Assembly: GCF_004217175.1 (NCBI RefSeq)
Contig: NZ_SHKI01000006.1
Span: forward strand, 186,001 to 250,000
DNA length: 64,000 nt
DNA from: Leucobacter luti
GTDB taxonomy: Bacteria; Actinomycetota; Actinomycetes; Actinomycetales; Microbacteriaceae
Direction: 5' to 3'
Under the pieces are notes generated by a model. That model saw only the letters and a program-made list of their open reading frames with translations. It had not been told where the DNA came from and searched no databases. The position numbers and the translations under genes were made by a program. This document shows, piece by piece, positions 50,081 to 58,710 of this stretch; within the stretch, counting starts at the first letter, position 1; every line of letters begins with the position of its first letter.

Positions 50081-51684
50081 AGCGGGATGTTGCCGTGCTT
50101 CTTGGCGGGCTGCTCGGTGCGCTTGCCGCGGAGACCGCGCAGCGACTTGATCACCGCGAGGCGGGTGCCGGCCGGTTCGAGCACGTTGTCGAGCTCGCCG
50201 CGCTCTGCCGCGAGGAACGGGCTCGTCACGTCGGCCGTGTACTTTGCAGTGAGCTCGGCGCGCAGGGCCTCGACATCTTCGCCGCGTTCAGCGGCCGCTG
50301 CAAGCTCCTTGCGGTACAGAATGTTGACGGCGCCGGAGCCACCCATCACGGCGATCTCAGCGGTGGGCCACGCGATGTTGAAGTCGGCGCCCATCTGCTT
50401 CGAGCCCATGACGATGTACGCCCCGCCGTATGCCTTGCGCGTGATGATCGTCACGAGCGGCACGGTCGCCTCGGCGTACGCGTAGAGCAGCTTCGCGCCG
50501 CGGCGGATCACGCCCTGCAGCTCCTGGTCGGTGCCGGGGAGGTACCCGGGCACGTCGACGAGAGTGAGGATCGGGATCGAGAACGCGTCGCAGAAGCGCA
50601 CGAAGCGCGCCGCCTTCTCGCTCGCGTCGATGTTCAGCGTGCCGGCCATCTGGTTGGGCTGGTTTGCCACGATGCCGACGGTGCGGCCCTCGACGCGGCC
50701 GAAGCCGATCAGCATGTTTGGCGCGAACAGCGGCTGCACCTCGAGGAAGTCGCCGCCGTCGAGGATCGCCTCGATCACGGTCTTCATGTCGTAGGGCTGG
50801 TTCGCGCTGTCGGGGATCAGCGAGTTGAGGCGGCGGTCGGCGTCGGTAATCTCGAGCGCCGTGTCGCTGTCGTACACGGGTGCCTCGGCCAGGTTGTTGT
50901 CCGGGAGGTAGCTGATGAGCGCGCGCGCGTAGTCGAGCGCGTCGTGCTCGTCGCTCGCGAGGTAGTGGGAGACGCCGCTCGTCTTGTTGTGGGTGAGCGC
51001 GCCGCCGAGCTCCTCGAAGCCGACCTCCTCGCCGGTGACGGTCTTGATGACGTCGGGGCCGGTGACGAACATGTGGCTCGTCTTGTCGACCATGATGACG
51101 AAGTCGGTGAGGGCGGGGGAGTAGACGGCGCCGCCGGCCGAGGGGCCCATGACGATCGAGATCTGCGGGATCACGCCCGAGCACATGGTGTTCAGACGGA
51201 AAATGTTCGCGTACTTCGAGAGTGCGACCACACCCTCCTGAATGCGCGCCCCGCCCGAGTCGAGGATGCCGAGGATCGGTGCGCCCGTCTTCAGCGCGAA
51301 CTCCATCGCCTTCACGATCTTCTCGCCGGCGACCTCGCCGAGCGAGCCGCCGAAGGTGGTGAAGTCCTGCGAGTACACGACGACCTGGCGGCCGTGGATG
51401 GTACCGGCGCCAGTGACGACCGAGTCGCCGAACGGGTGGCTCTTCTCCATGCCGAAGCCGTGGCTGCGGTGCTTCACATACTTGTCGAACTCGACGAAGG
51501 ATCCCGGATCGAGCAGCGCGGTGATGCGCTCGCGCGCCGTCATCTTGCCGCGCGGGTGCTGCTTCGCTGCGGCTGCGGCGTCACGGTCGCCGACGGCTTC
51601 CTGGTACTTGCGGCGGTGGTCGGCGATGCGGCCCGCGGTGGTGGCGGGCGCGGGGGTCGCTGAGGAGGAGGTCTCTGCAGTCAC
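50077..51684 (-). CDS. accD: Acyl-CoA carboxylase beta subunit (AccD5-like)
   Basis: A 535-residue carboxyltransferase. '[20 protein letters not shown]' is the start of propionyl/acyl-CoA carboxylase beta chains; '[19 protein letters not shown]' and '[19 protein letters not shown]' form the N-half oxyanion site, and '[20 protein letters not shown]' and '[15 protein letters not shown]' the C half. With AccE and the AccA3-like protein it should make methylmalonyl- or malonyl-CoA. On the minus strand TAGGCT ends seven bases before GTG 51684, so the transcript is probably leaderless. birA would normally lie next door; here a sugar operon intervenes. Confidence 0.93.
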   Translation of the reverse strand: MTAETSSSATPAPATTAGRIADHRRKYQEAVGDRDAAAAAKQHPRGKMTARERITALLDPGSFVEFDKYVKHRSHGFGMEKSHPFGDSVVTGAGTIHGRQVVVYSQDFTTFGGSLGEVAGEKIVKAMEFALKTGAPILGILDSGGARIQEGVVALSKYANIFRLNTMCSGVIPQISIVMGPSAGGAVYSPALTDFVIMVDKTSHMFVTGPDVIKTVTGEEVGFEELGGALTHNKTSGVSHYLASDEHDALDYARALISYLPDNNLAEAPVYDSDTALEITDADRRLNSLIPDSANQPYDMKTVIEAILDGGDFLEVQPLFAPNMLIGFGRVEGRTVGIVANQPNQMAGTLNIDASEKAARFVRFCDAFSIPILTLVDVPGYLPGTDQELQGVIRRGAKLLYAYAEATVPLVTIITRKAYGGAYIVMGSKQMGADFNIAWPTAEIAVMGGSGAVNILYRKELAAAAERGEDVEALRAELTAKYTADVTSPFLAAERGELDNVLEPAGTRLAVIKSLRGLRGKRTEQPAKKHGNIPL

Positions 51685-51882
51685 GCATGCCAGCCTAGCG
51701 CGGCACCCATGCCCGAAGCATCCGAACACCTCCAACGGAATTCAGGATCCTTCGTTGGAACTCTACGAAGCGGGGTGGTCGCGCGCGGCTGCGGGCGAGT
51801 GCCTGGGCGGGGCCGCGCCGGTGCTGCCGGGGCTCAGGAGGGAGCGGGAACCGGCTCAGACCCTCGTCCTTGTCATTCGGGG

Positions 51883-51911
51883 TTGACGCCGGGGCGTGGG
51901 GGCCGTATATT
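51883..51911 (+). promoter_or_regulatory. Promoter of the pentose operon
   Basis: TTGACG at 51883-51888, exactly 17 bases, TATATT at 51906-51911; the leader is about 42 bases. TTGT-N6-ACAA at 51927-51940 lies just after the likely start and may bind the GntR-type repressor encoded at the operon's end. Confidence 0.75.
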
Positions 51912-51959
51912 TCCTCATGTTCATGGTTGTCCACGTACAAAGAGGTTCGGTGTAGATCA

Positions 51960-52889
51960 ATGAAGATTGCAGTGGTCGGCAGCTACGGTGTCGGTTTGAC
52001 CATGCGAGTTCCCCGGTTCCCAGCTGCTGGCGAGACGGTCAGTGGCGGCACATTCGTGAGTGAACACGGCGGCAAAGGCTCCAACCAGGCGGTTGGCGCG
52101 GCCCGGCTCGGAGCCGAAGTGGCGTTGCTCACAGCGGTCGGTGACGACGCCAACGGTCGTGCGGCTGCGGAGCTCTGGGCTGCTGAGGGCGTGGACGCCC
52201 AGCACGTGGTGGTGACGGACACCGCGACGATGGTGGGGTTCATAGAGGTGGAGCCGGGTGGGGAGAACCGGATCGCGATCGCTCCCGGGGCGCTCGACTG
52301 CCTCGATGACACCTCGGTCGAGCCGTTCCGCGGGACCATTGCCGGCGCAGACGTTGTTGTCGTGTCAATGGAGATACCGCGCGCAGCTGTGGGCGCGACC
52401 CTGCGCATCGGTCGGGAGAACCGGGTGCTCACCCTGCTCAATCCGGCGCCAGCGCGCCCCCTGCCCGATGACATGTGGGAGAACATCGATGTCATCACGC
52501 CAAACCAGACAGAGGCGCCGGCGCTCCTTGGACTCGGTCCGGATCATGGTCTCGACGATGTGGCCCTCGCGGCAGCGCTCCAGGAACGCACGGGTGGTGC
52601 GGTCATCCTCACGCGCGGTGGGCATGGCGCGCTGATCGCGGATGCCGCTGGCACCCGCCCGGTGCCCCCGAGACCGGTCTCCAACGTTGTTGACACCACC
52701 GGAGCGGGCGACTCGTTTACTGCGGCGCTCGCCGTCGCGCTTGCCGGCGGCGCGTCCCTCGACGCCGCGGCAGAGTATGCGGCGCGTGCCGGTGCTCACG
52801 CCGTGAGTATCGCTGGGGTGATCCCAGCAATGCCGAGACCCTCAGACCTTGCGGTCACACCGCAGACACAGATCGGAGCCACCCGATGA
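51960..52889 (+). CDS. Ribokinase-family (PfkB) sugar kinase
   Basis: A 309-residue PfkB kinase. 'AVVGSYGVGLTMRVPRFPAA' is the start, 'HGGKGSNQAVGAARLGAEVA' the ribokinase GGKGxNxA loop, and 'DTTGAGDSFTAALAVAL' the ATP-site Asp-containing motif. It phosphorylates ribose or a related sugar such as 2-deoxyribose at C5. ATG 51960 begins the normal N-terminus; the ribosome site is weak (AGAGG, 12-14 bases away). ATGA overlap with the permease ties it to the ABC importer. The DeoC-like gene downstream suggests deoxyribose. Confidence 0.88.
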   Translation: MKIAVVGSYGVGLTMRVPRFPAAGETVSGGTFVSEHGGKGSNQAVGAARLGAEVALLTAVGDDANGRAAAELWAAEGVDAQHVVVTDTATMVGFIEVEPGGENRIAIAPGALDCLDDTSVEPFRGTIAGADVVVVSMEIPRAAVGATLRIGRENRVLTLLNPAPARPLPDDMWENIDVITPNQTEAPALLGLGPDHGLDDVALAAALQERTGGAVILTRGGHGALIADAAGTRPVPPRPVSNVVDTTGAGDSFTAALAVALAGGASLDAAAEYAARAGAHAVSIAGVIPAMPRPSDLAVTPQTQIGATR

Positions 52890-53881
52890 CCACGACCGCA
52901 CTCGCCCCGCGCCACTCCCGGCTGCGCTCACTGCTGCACGCGCGCGAGGCCGGGGTGTTCGCTGCACTCGTGTTGCTGTTCATTCTGGGGGCCGTGCTCT
53001 CGCCAAGCTTTGCGCAGACAGACAACCTGCTGTCGGTCGGGCAACAGATCGCCCAAATCGGCATCATGGCGGTCGGCGCGACCTTCGTCATTGTGAATGG
53101 TGAGATCGATCTGTCAGTCGGCTCGACCTATGCGCTCGCCGCGATCGCCACCGGCATGGTGATTACCGCGGGCGTTGCCTGGCCGGTTGCGATCCTTGTG
53201 GGGCTCGGCGTCGGCGTGCTCGCTGGCCTGCTCAACGGCCTCGCGGTCGTGCTGCTCGGCGTTCCCTCCTTCATTGTGACGCTCGGCACACTCAGCGTGT
53301 TCCGCGGCGTTGCGCTACTGATTTCAGACGGTGCGCCGATCTCGCTGAGTTCAGCGCAGCCGGGGGTGGCCGAGTTCACACTGCTCGGGCAAGGCCGGCT
53401 CTTTGGCATCATTCCGATGCAGCTGATCATTTTCGCGGTGATCGCCGCACTCGGTGTCGTGCTGCTCTCCCGCTCCCGCTTCGGGTTCAATACCTACGCG
53501 GTCGGCGGGAATCAAGAGGCGGCCCGGCTCGTCGGGCTCAACGTCAAGCGCGTCAAAGTGGGGGCGTTTGTGCTCTCGGGCGTCACCGCTGCACTCGCGG
53601 GCGTGCTCGGGCTCTCGTTCCTCTCGTATGTGCAGGGCGTCACCGGCAGCGGGCTCGAGCTCACGGTGATCTCGGCGGTGATTATCGGCGGCGCCGCACT
53701 CTTCGGCGGGAGTGGCACCATGCTCGGCACGGTGATCGGCGTCGCGTTTATTGGGTTCCTCCAGAACATCCTCAACATCAACGGCATCTCGTCCTTCTGG
53801 CAGACGGTCGTCACCGGCCTGGTAATTATCGCCGCCGTTGCCGCCGATACCTGGCAGCGCAAGCGCAAGACCCGGGCCTAG
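52886..53881 (+). CDS. Sugar ABC transporter permease (RbsC family)
   Basis: A 331-residue membrane protein with eight to ten helices. 'ILGAVLSPSFAQTDNLLSVG', 'GATFVIVNGEIDLSVGSTYA', 'PSFIVTLGTLSVFRGVALLI' and 'TYAVGGNQEAARLVGLNVKRV' are the RbsC/CUT2 signatures, the last being the ATPase-contact loop. Two copies form the channel. It overlaps the kinase gene by four bases and lies ahead of the binding-protein gene. CUT2 systems import ribose, xylose, AI-2 and similar monosaccharides. Confidence 0.93.
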   Translation: MTTTALAPRHSRLRSLLHAREAGVFAALVLLFILGAVLSPSFAQTDNLLSVGQQIAQIGIMAVGATFVIVNGEIDLSVGSTYALAAIATGMVITAGVAWPVAILVGLGVGVLAGLLNGLAVVLLGVPSFIVTLGTLSVFRGVALLISDGAPISLSSAQPGVAEFTLLGQGRLFGIIPMQLIIFAVIAALGVVLLSRSRFGFNTYAVGGNQEAARLVGLNVKRVKVGAFVLSGVTAALAGVLGLSFLSYVQGVTGSGLELTVISAVIIGGAALFGGSGTMLGTVIGVAFIGFLQNILNINGISSFWQTVVTGLVIIAAVAADTWQRKRKTRA

Positions 53882-53953
53882 CCCGTTTTCAAGGCCGCCC
53901 CGAGTTTCGGGCGTGGCCACCCTCGTCACTCGGACATGAACAAAGGAGTCACT

Positions 53954-54979
53954 GTGTCCATTGCATCAATCTCGAAGCGGGCCGCGATCGCGGCCGTCGC
54001 CTCCGCGACGCTGGCGCTCTCACTCGTCGGCTGCGGCGCGATCACCACCGGCACCGAATCGTCCGGTGGGAACGAGTTTCAACTTGCCGACTACATTCAG
54101 GAGCGAGTCGACAGCGGTGAAGAGCTGAGAATCAAACTCAGCTACCACGATCCTTCGCTCGCATTCGCGACCCCCATCACGGCGGGCATGGAGCGTGCCG
54201 GGGAGGAACTCGGGGTCAACGTGCAGCTCATTGGTCCGACGGGCGGCGATGCCGCCAAGCAGGTGGCCGAGCTGCAGACCGCGATCCAGCAGAAGTCTGT
54301 CGACGCGCTCGCCGTCTCATCGGCCTCGAGCGATGCGCTGAAACCGGTCATTGAGCAGGCGTACAACGCCGGGATTCCCATCATCTCGTTTAACACCGAC
54401 AATCCCGATTCCACCCAGATGGGGTTCGTTGGTCAGGATCTGCGCGCCTCCGGTGTCGCCGAGGCTGAGGAGCTTGCTTCGGAGCTCGGTCCTGACGCGA
54501 CGGGGAAAGTCGTTGTGTTCTCACTCGACACCGGAGCTGGCTGGTCCCACGACCGATTCGGTGGTTTCGAGGAGGGACTTGCGGGCACCGGGCTGGAGAT
54601 TGTCGGGCCGGTAAACGTCGGGAATGAGCCGAACGCGGCGTACAACACTGTCGAGTCGACGATGGCGGGGCAATCGGACGTTGTGGCGATCGCTGGGCTC
54701 GACTGCTGCTCGACGACGGCGGCTGCGCAGTGGGTGCAGCAGTCGGGCAACGCGGGGAAGATCACCATGGTCGGTTTTGACCTGCTGCCGCAGACAGCCG
54801 AGTTCTTGCAGCAGGGCGTGGTGACCTTCACAATCAGCCAGAACCCAGAGGAGCAGGGGTACCAGGCCGTGAAGACCCTCGCGGATTTCCTCCTCGATGG
54901 CACAGCGATCGAGGGCGTTGACACCGGCGCTCAGTTCATCACCCGGGACACACTCGATCAGGCGACGGTCGAGGGCTAG
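53954..54979 (+). CDS. Sugar ABC transporter substrate-binding lipoprotein
   Basis: A 341-residue periplasmic-binding-type protein. A lipoprotein signal ends at 'LALSLVGCG' (Cys ~27), so it is tethered outside the membrane. 'MERAGEELGVNVQLIGPTGG' and 'VDALAVSSASSDALKPVIEQ' follow the RbsB pattern, and 'GFDLLPQTAEFLQQGVVTFT' is the C-terminal hinge region. GTG 53954 is chosen for the AAAGGAG site five bases upstream over ATG 53936. It binds the sugar for the RbsC/RbsA-type importer; the ligand cannot be read directly. Confidence 0.92.
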   Translation: MSIASISKRAAIAAVASATLALSLVGCGAITTGTESSGGNEFQLADYIQERVDSGEELRIKLSYHDPSLAFATPITAGMERAGEELGVNVQLIGPTGGDAAKQVAELQTAIQQKSVDALAVSSASSDALKPVIEQAYNAGIPIISFNTDNPDSTQMGFVGQDLRASGVAEAEELASELGPDATGKVVVFSLDTGAGWSHDRFGGFEEGLAGTGLEIVGPVNVGNEPNAAYNTVESTMAGQSDVVAIAGLDCCSTTAAAQWVQQSGNAGKITMVGFDLLPQTAEFLQQGVVTFTISQNPEEQGYQAVKTLADFLLDGTAIEGVDTGAQFITRDTLDQATVEG

Positions 54980-55016
54980 ACCGGTCTCGAAATAAGCACT
55001 GAGGGAAGGCACACAC

Positions 55017-56570
55017 GTGACAGAGACAGAAGTCGCGGTACGGATCCGCGGGCTGGGGCGGTCGTTCGGCGCGGTGAGCGCACTTGATGACGTGAGCTTC
55101 GACGTCCCCGCGGGTGAGATCACCGCGCTGCTGGGGGAGAACGGCGCCGGGAAATCAACGCTGCTGAAGATCCTTGCCGGTCTGCAGCCGCCCAGCCGCG
55201 GCACTGTCGAGGTGTTTGGCGAGACGGTCGAGACCTTCGAACCCAACACGCTGCTGTCGCGGCACAGTGTCGCAATTGTGCCGCAGGAGCTCGCGCTGCT
55301 GCGCGACCGAACTGTTGCCGAGAACGTGCTCGCGGGCGCGGAGCCTGGCAGCCGCTGGTTTCCGTCGCCGAGCGAGATGCGGCGGCGCACGACCGAGCTG
55401 CTCACCGAACTCGACCTGCAGCTGGCCCCGGACGCGCTCGTAGGGGATCTCGACATGGCAACTCAGCAACTGGTGGTGGTGGCGCGCTCGGTGGCGCGTG
55501 GCTGCCGTGTGCTCATCCTTGACGAGCCGACCGCCATGTTGACCCCGTCTGAGGCGGACCGTCTGTTTGCGCTCATGGCCAAGCTGAAGGCCGGAGGCAC
55601 CACCATGATCTATGTCTCGCACCGCATGCCCGAGGTGTTCGCGCTTGGTGATCACATTCAGGTCCTTCGCGATGGCGCGCACGTGGCGGCGTGGCGACGA
55701 GCGGAGACCACACCGGAGCGCGCGGTTGCCGCGATGGTGGGGCGGGAGCTGGGGCAGCTCTCGGCTCGCGCCGAGCAGGGGCACACGATCTCCCAGAATG
55801 CGCCTGTCGCGCTACGGCTGACCGGGGTCTCGGGAAAGCGGCACAGGGACATCAGCCTGGAGGTGCGTGCCGGGGAGATTCTCGGCATCGCCGGGCTCCC
55901 CGACTCCGGCAGAGTGGAGCTGCTCCACAACGTCTTCGGCGGGGATCCTGGCTCAGGCGGAACCGTGGAAGTGCTTGGGGGCGAGTACTCGCGACGCACC
56001 CCCATTGCGTCAGTAGAACGCCGGCTCGCGTTCGTACCGGGTGAACGACGCGCTCAGGGCCTCCTCACCACCATGAGCGTTGCCGAGAACATCGGGGTGC
56101 TCATGACCCGTGCGCTCTCCCGGGTGGGGCTGATTCGGCGACGCGCATTCGCGCGGCAGGCCGCGGAGCAGGCGACCAGCCTCCGCGTGAAGACCGCGAG
56201 CATGGGACAGAGCATCACGTCCCTCTCTGGTGGCAACCAGCAGAAGGCGATGCTGGGCAGGTGGCTCGCGATCCAGCCGGGCGTGCTGTTGCTCGACGAA
56301 CCAACGCGTGGCGTCGACGTTGGTGCAAAGGCAGAGATCTACGAGATTCTGTTCGCCCGCGCCGCTGCAGGGGTTGGTGTGCTGTGTTCCTCCTCCGACC
56401 TGCCTGAGCTCCTCACTATCACTGACCGCATCGCGGTACTGCGCGAGGGGCAGCTGGCTGCAGTACTCGACAGCGCGACAGCCACCGAAGAATCCATCAT
56501 GGCGCTCGCCACCGGTGCGACACCGACCGGTGATGCTCCGCAGTCAGCGCTACACGTCACGACAAACTGA
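55017..56570 (+). CDS. Sugar ABC transporter ATP-binding protein (RbsA family)
   Basis: A 517-residue protein with two fused nucleotide-binding domains. NBD1 has a good Walker A ('LLGENGAGKSTLLK') and Walker B ('VLILDEPTAML'), but its signature is 'LDMATQQ'. NBD2 has a degenerate P-loop ('GIAGLPDSGRVELL') and a good signature 'SLSGGNQQKAMLGRWLA'. This split is normal for CUT2 ATPases: one competent composite site. GTG 55017 with AGGGAAGG upstream. It drives uptake with the RbsC-type permease. Followed by rbsD after 13 bases. Confidence 0.92.
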   Translation: MTETEVAVRIRGLGRSFGAVSALDDVSFDVPAGEITALLGENGAGKSTLLKILAGLQPPSRGTVEVFGETVETFEPNTLLSRHSVAIVPQELALLRDRTVAENVLAGAEPGSRWFPSPSEMRRRTTELLTELDLQLAPDALVGDLDMATQQLVVVARSVARGCRVLILDEPTAMLTPSEADRLFALMAKLKAGGTTMIYVSHRMPEVFALGDHIQVLRDGAHVAAWRRAETTPERAVAAMVGRELGQLSARAEQGHTISQNAPVALRLTGVSGKRHRDISLEVRAGEILGIAGLPDSGRVELLHNVFGGDPGSGGTVEVLGGEYSRRTPIASVERRLAFVPGERRAQGLLTTMSVAENIGVLMTRALSRVGLIRRRAFARQAAEQATSLRVKTASMGQSITSLSGGNQQKAMLGRWLAIQPGVLLLDEPTRGVDVGAKAEIYEILFARAAAGVGVLCSSSDLPELLTITDRIAVLREGQLAAVLDSATATEESIMALATGATPTGDAPQSALHVTTN

Positions 56571-56583
56571 GAGGACCACGACC

Positions 56584-57039
56584 ATGAAACGCCATGGCAT
56601 TCTGAACGACCGGCTGAGCGCCGCCCTTGCGACGCTGGGCCACACCGACCTGATCTTGGTTGTCGACGCTGGCTTCCCGATCCCCCGCGATGCGCACAGG
56701 GTCGACCTTGCGATCGCGCAGGATCTTCCCGATCTGCGCACCGTGCTCGAGCTCATTGCGCGCGAAATCATCGTCGAGGGAGTGGTGCGCGCTGAAGACG
56801 TGGTGACGAACAATCCTCGCCTCGACGAGTGGCTCACCGCGGAGTTCACTGATGCCGGATTTTCCACCCGAACCCACGCGGACATGCTTGGCGAACTGGC
56901 GCGGCAGGCAAAAGTGATCGTGCGAACTGGCGCGTTCGAGCCGTGGGGCAATGTCGGTCTCGTGTGTGGCGTGGATGTCCCGAAGTGGTTTGGCGGGGAC
57001 GGCGTCATCGCACCCCCGTACTACGCGGCGAAGCTCTGA
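56584..57039 (+). CDS. rbsD: D-ribose pyranase (RbsD/FucU family)
   Basis: A 151-residue RbsD/FucU protein. 'MKRHGILNDRLSAALATLGH' and 'LILVVDAGFPIPRDAHRVDL' carry the conserved His and Asp, and 'VIRTGAFEPWGNVGLVCGVD' the C-terminal motif with the catalytic His-neighbour region. These rings convert pyranose to furanose forms of imported sugar, which kinases of the ribokinase family need. ATG 56584 has GAGAGGA upstream. In a deoxyribose pathway it would act on 2-deoxyribopyranose. Confidence 0.9.
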   Translation: MKRHGILNDRLSAALATLGHTDLILVVDAGFPIPRDAHRVDLAIAQDLPDLRTVLELIAREIIVEGVVRAEDVVTNNPRLDEWLTAEFTDAGFSTRTHADMLGELARQAKVIVRTGAFEPWGNVGLVCGVDVPKWFGGDGVIAPPYYAAKL

Positions 57040-57093
57040 ACAGCTGCTTTTCGACTGAACTTCCGTATAACAGAAAGAAATAGGTACCCAAGA

Positions 57094-57795
57094 ATGTCTA
57101 GTACACAGGAGCTGACGCTCACACCGGCCGAACTCGCCCCGTACATCCAGCACACGCGCATCGAGCCGGGTGTCACCCGTGAGGACATGGCCGAGCACGC
57201 AAAGCAGGCGGTCGAAAACGGCTTCAATGCAGCGATGGTGTCAGCGTCGTGGGTGTCGTTTGTCGCGTCTGAGCTCGCCGGGACCGGGGTGGGGATCGCT
57301 TCCGCGCTCGACTTCCCGACCGTTGGGGTGATGACGAGCGCGGGGAAGGCGGCGGAGGCCGAAGCGATCGCCGCGCAGGGCGCCACCCAGCTGGACATGG
57401 GCGTGCAGCTGGGCTGGTTGAAGAGCGGAATGTATGACGAATTCCGCGAGGATATCGCTGGTGTGGTGCGTGCCAGTGGCCTTCCGGTGAAGGTGATGCT
57501 GGAGCTGCCTCTGCTGACGCCGGCCGAGCGCGAGATCGCGGTGGAGCTCGCACAGGAAGCGGGGGCAGCGTTTCTGAAGAACGCGAGCAGCGGCGACATC
57601 GAGACTGCAAACCCGGAGAGCGTGAGATACCTCGTGGAGCGCGCGCGTCCTGGCGTGCAGGTGAAGGCGTCGGGGTCGATTAAGACCTACGAGCAGGCGC
57701 TCGGTCTGCTTCGGGCGGGCGCGGTGCTGCTCGGCACCAGCGCGGGCCTGCAGATCATCACTGACACCGGTGACGAGAGCACGAGCAGCTATTAG
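57094..57795 (+). CDS. DeoC-like deoxyribose-phosphate aldolase, diverged
   Basis: A 233-residue class I aldolase barrel. The N-terminus is 'YIQHTRIEPGVTREDM' where DeoC has 'IDHTLLKP..T', so the first conserved Asp is Gln. 'QLDMGVQLGWLKSGMYDEF' keeps the central Asp, 'AFLKNASSGD' supplies the Schiff-base Lys, and 'VQVKASGSIKTYEQALGLL' the second Lys and GG-like phosphate loop (GSIKT). It should cleave 2-deoxyribose-5-phosphate to acetaldehyde and glyceraldehyde-3-phosphate, or a related keto/deoxy sugar phosphate given its divergence. The last pathway gene before the regulator. Confidence 0.82.
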   Translation: MSSTQELTLTPAELAPYIQHTRIEPGVTREDMAEHAKQAVENGFNAAMVSASWVSFVASELAGTGVGIASALDFPTVGVMTSAGKAAEAEAIAAQGATQLDMGVQLGWLKSGMYDEFREDIAGVVRASGLPVKVMLELPLLTPAEREIAVELAQEAGAAFLKNASSGDIETANPESVRYLVERARPGVQVKASGSIKTYEQALGLLRAGAVLLGTSAGLQIITDTGDESTSSY

Positions 57796-57800
57796 GCACT

Positions 57801-57832
57801 GTGCCGCCTTGGCAGCCTTGCCGAGGCGGCAC
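57801..57832 (+). terminator. Terminator hairpin between deoC-like and gntR genes
   Basis: 14-base stem (57801-57814 and 57819-57832, one G-T pair) with a GCCT loop, five bases after the aldolase stop. A -10-like TACACT for the regulator follows at 57851-57856. Confidence 0.75.
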
Positions 57833-57880
57833 CCCCGCGCCGCGTGCGCGTACACTGCAGGAGACAATAGTGAGGTGACC

Positions 57881-58618
57881 ATGTCGACGATCGACCGTGA
57901 CGCGCCAGTGGCGATCCACGCCCAACTCTCGGACCGGTTTCGGCGGAATATCACGCAGGGCGAGTGGCCACCGCACTACCGGCTGAAGAGTGAGCCCGAG
58001 CTCGCTCGGGAGTGCGGTGTGAGCCGGGGGACGCTTCGGCGCGCGCTACACACGTTGATTGCCGAGGGACTGCTGAGGCAGGTTCGAGGGCGAGGCACAT
58101 TCGTTACCTCAACGGTGATCGAGCCAGCGATTGCGCAGAAGCTCTCGACCCTGACCGAAGACTTTGCGCGAGCCGGAGTGGTCACCGAAACAGAGGTACT
58201 TGCGTGCGAGCTCATTGCGCCACTGAAGCCGGTGGCGGCGCTGCTTGACCTCGCGCCGGGTGCGCAGGTGCTGCGTCTCGCCCGACTGCGGCGCACGGAG
58301 CAGGGCCCCGTCGCACTGCTGCACAACTACGTGCGCGCCGATATTGCGCCGGGGATTGAGCAGCGTGATTTCGTGACGCTCAGCCTGTTCGGCGTCTTGG
58401 AAGACGAGTACGCGCTCCGCATCGGGAACGCGCGGCGGACGTTCAGTGCTGAGCCAGCATCGGGTGAGATCGCTGCAGCGCTGGGGCTTGAGCCTGGCGC
58501 GCCGGTGCAGTACCTCCAGCAGGTCACATACCTCGCTGATGATCGACCAGTGGAGTACTCCGACGTGTGGATCCACAGCGGTCGCCTGCGCGTCACCTCG
58601 CTGCTCTCTCGGCGATAG
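57881..58618 (+). CDS. GntR/HutC family regulator
   Basis: A 245-residue regulator. The winged helix is 'QGEWPPHYRLKSEPELARE' followed by 'CGVSRGTLRRALHTLIAEGL' and 'VRGRGTFVTS'. The C-terminal UTRA domain begins near 'LSTLTEDFARAGVVTETEVL' and holds 'LLDLAPGAQVLRLARLRRTE'. HutC-type repressors bind sugar phosphates. It has its own -10 after a terminator and probably controls the pentose operon, whose leader has TTGT-N6-ACAA. ATG 57881 has a TGAGGTG site. Confidence 0.9.
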   Translation: MSTIDRDAPVAIHAQLSDRFRRNITQGEWPPHYRLKSEPELARECGVSRGTLRRALHTLIAEGLLRQVRGRGTFVTSTVIEPAIAQKLSTLTEDFARAGVVTETEVLACELIAPLKPVAALLDLAPGAQVLRLARLRRTEQGPVALLHNYVRADIAPGIEQRDFVTLSLFGVLEDEYALRIGNARRTFSAEPASGEIAAALGLEPGAPVQYLQQVTYLADDRPVEYSDVWIHSGRLRVTSLLSRR

Positions 58619-58710
58619 CTTCCTTGAATCGCGCCGTGTTCCGCTCTCAATGTCTCGGAGCCCGGAAATAGCGAGGCGAAGGGCGCCGTGCCACGCGGTA
58701 CCGTTGACTC

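Noticed and set aside
51700..58650. Calling the sugar operon a mobile element
   Set aside because: No integrase, transposase, tRNA junction or flanking repeats are visible; only position and composition suggest transfer.
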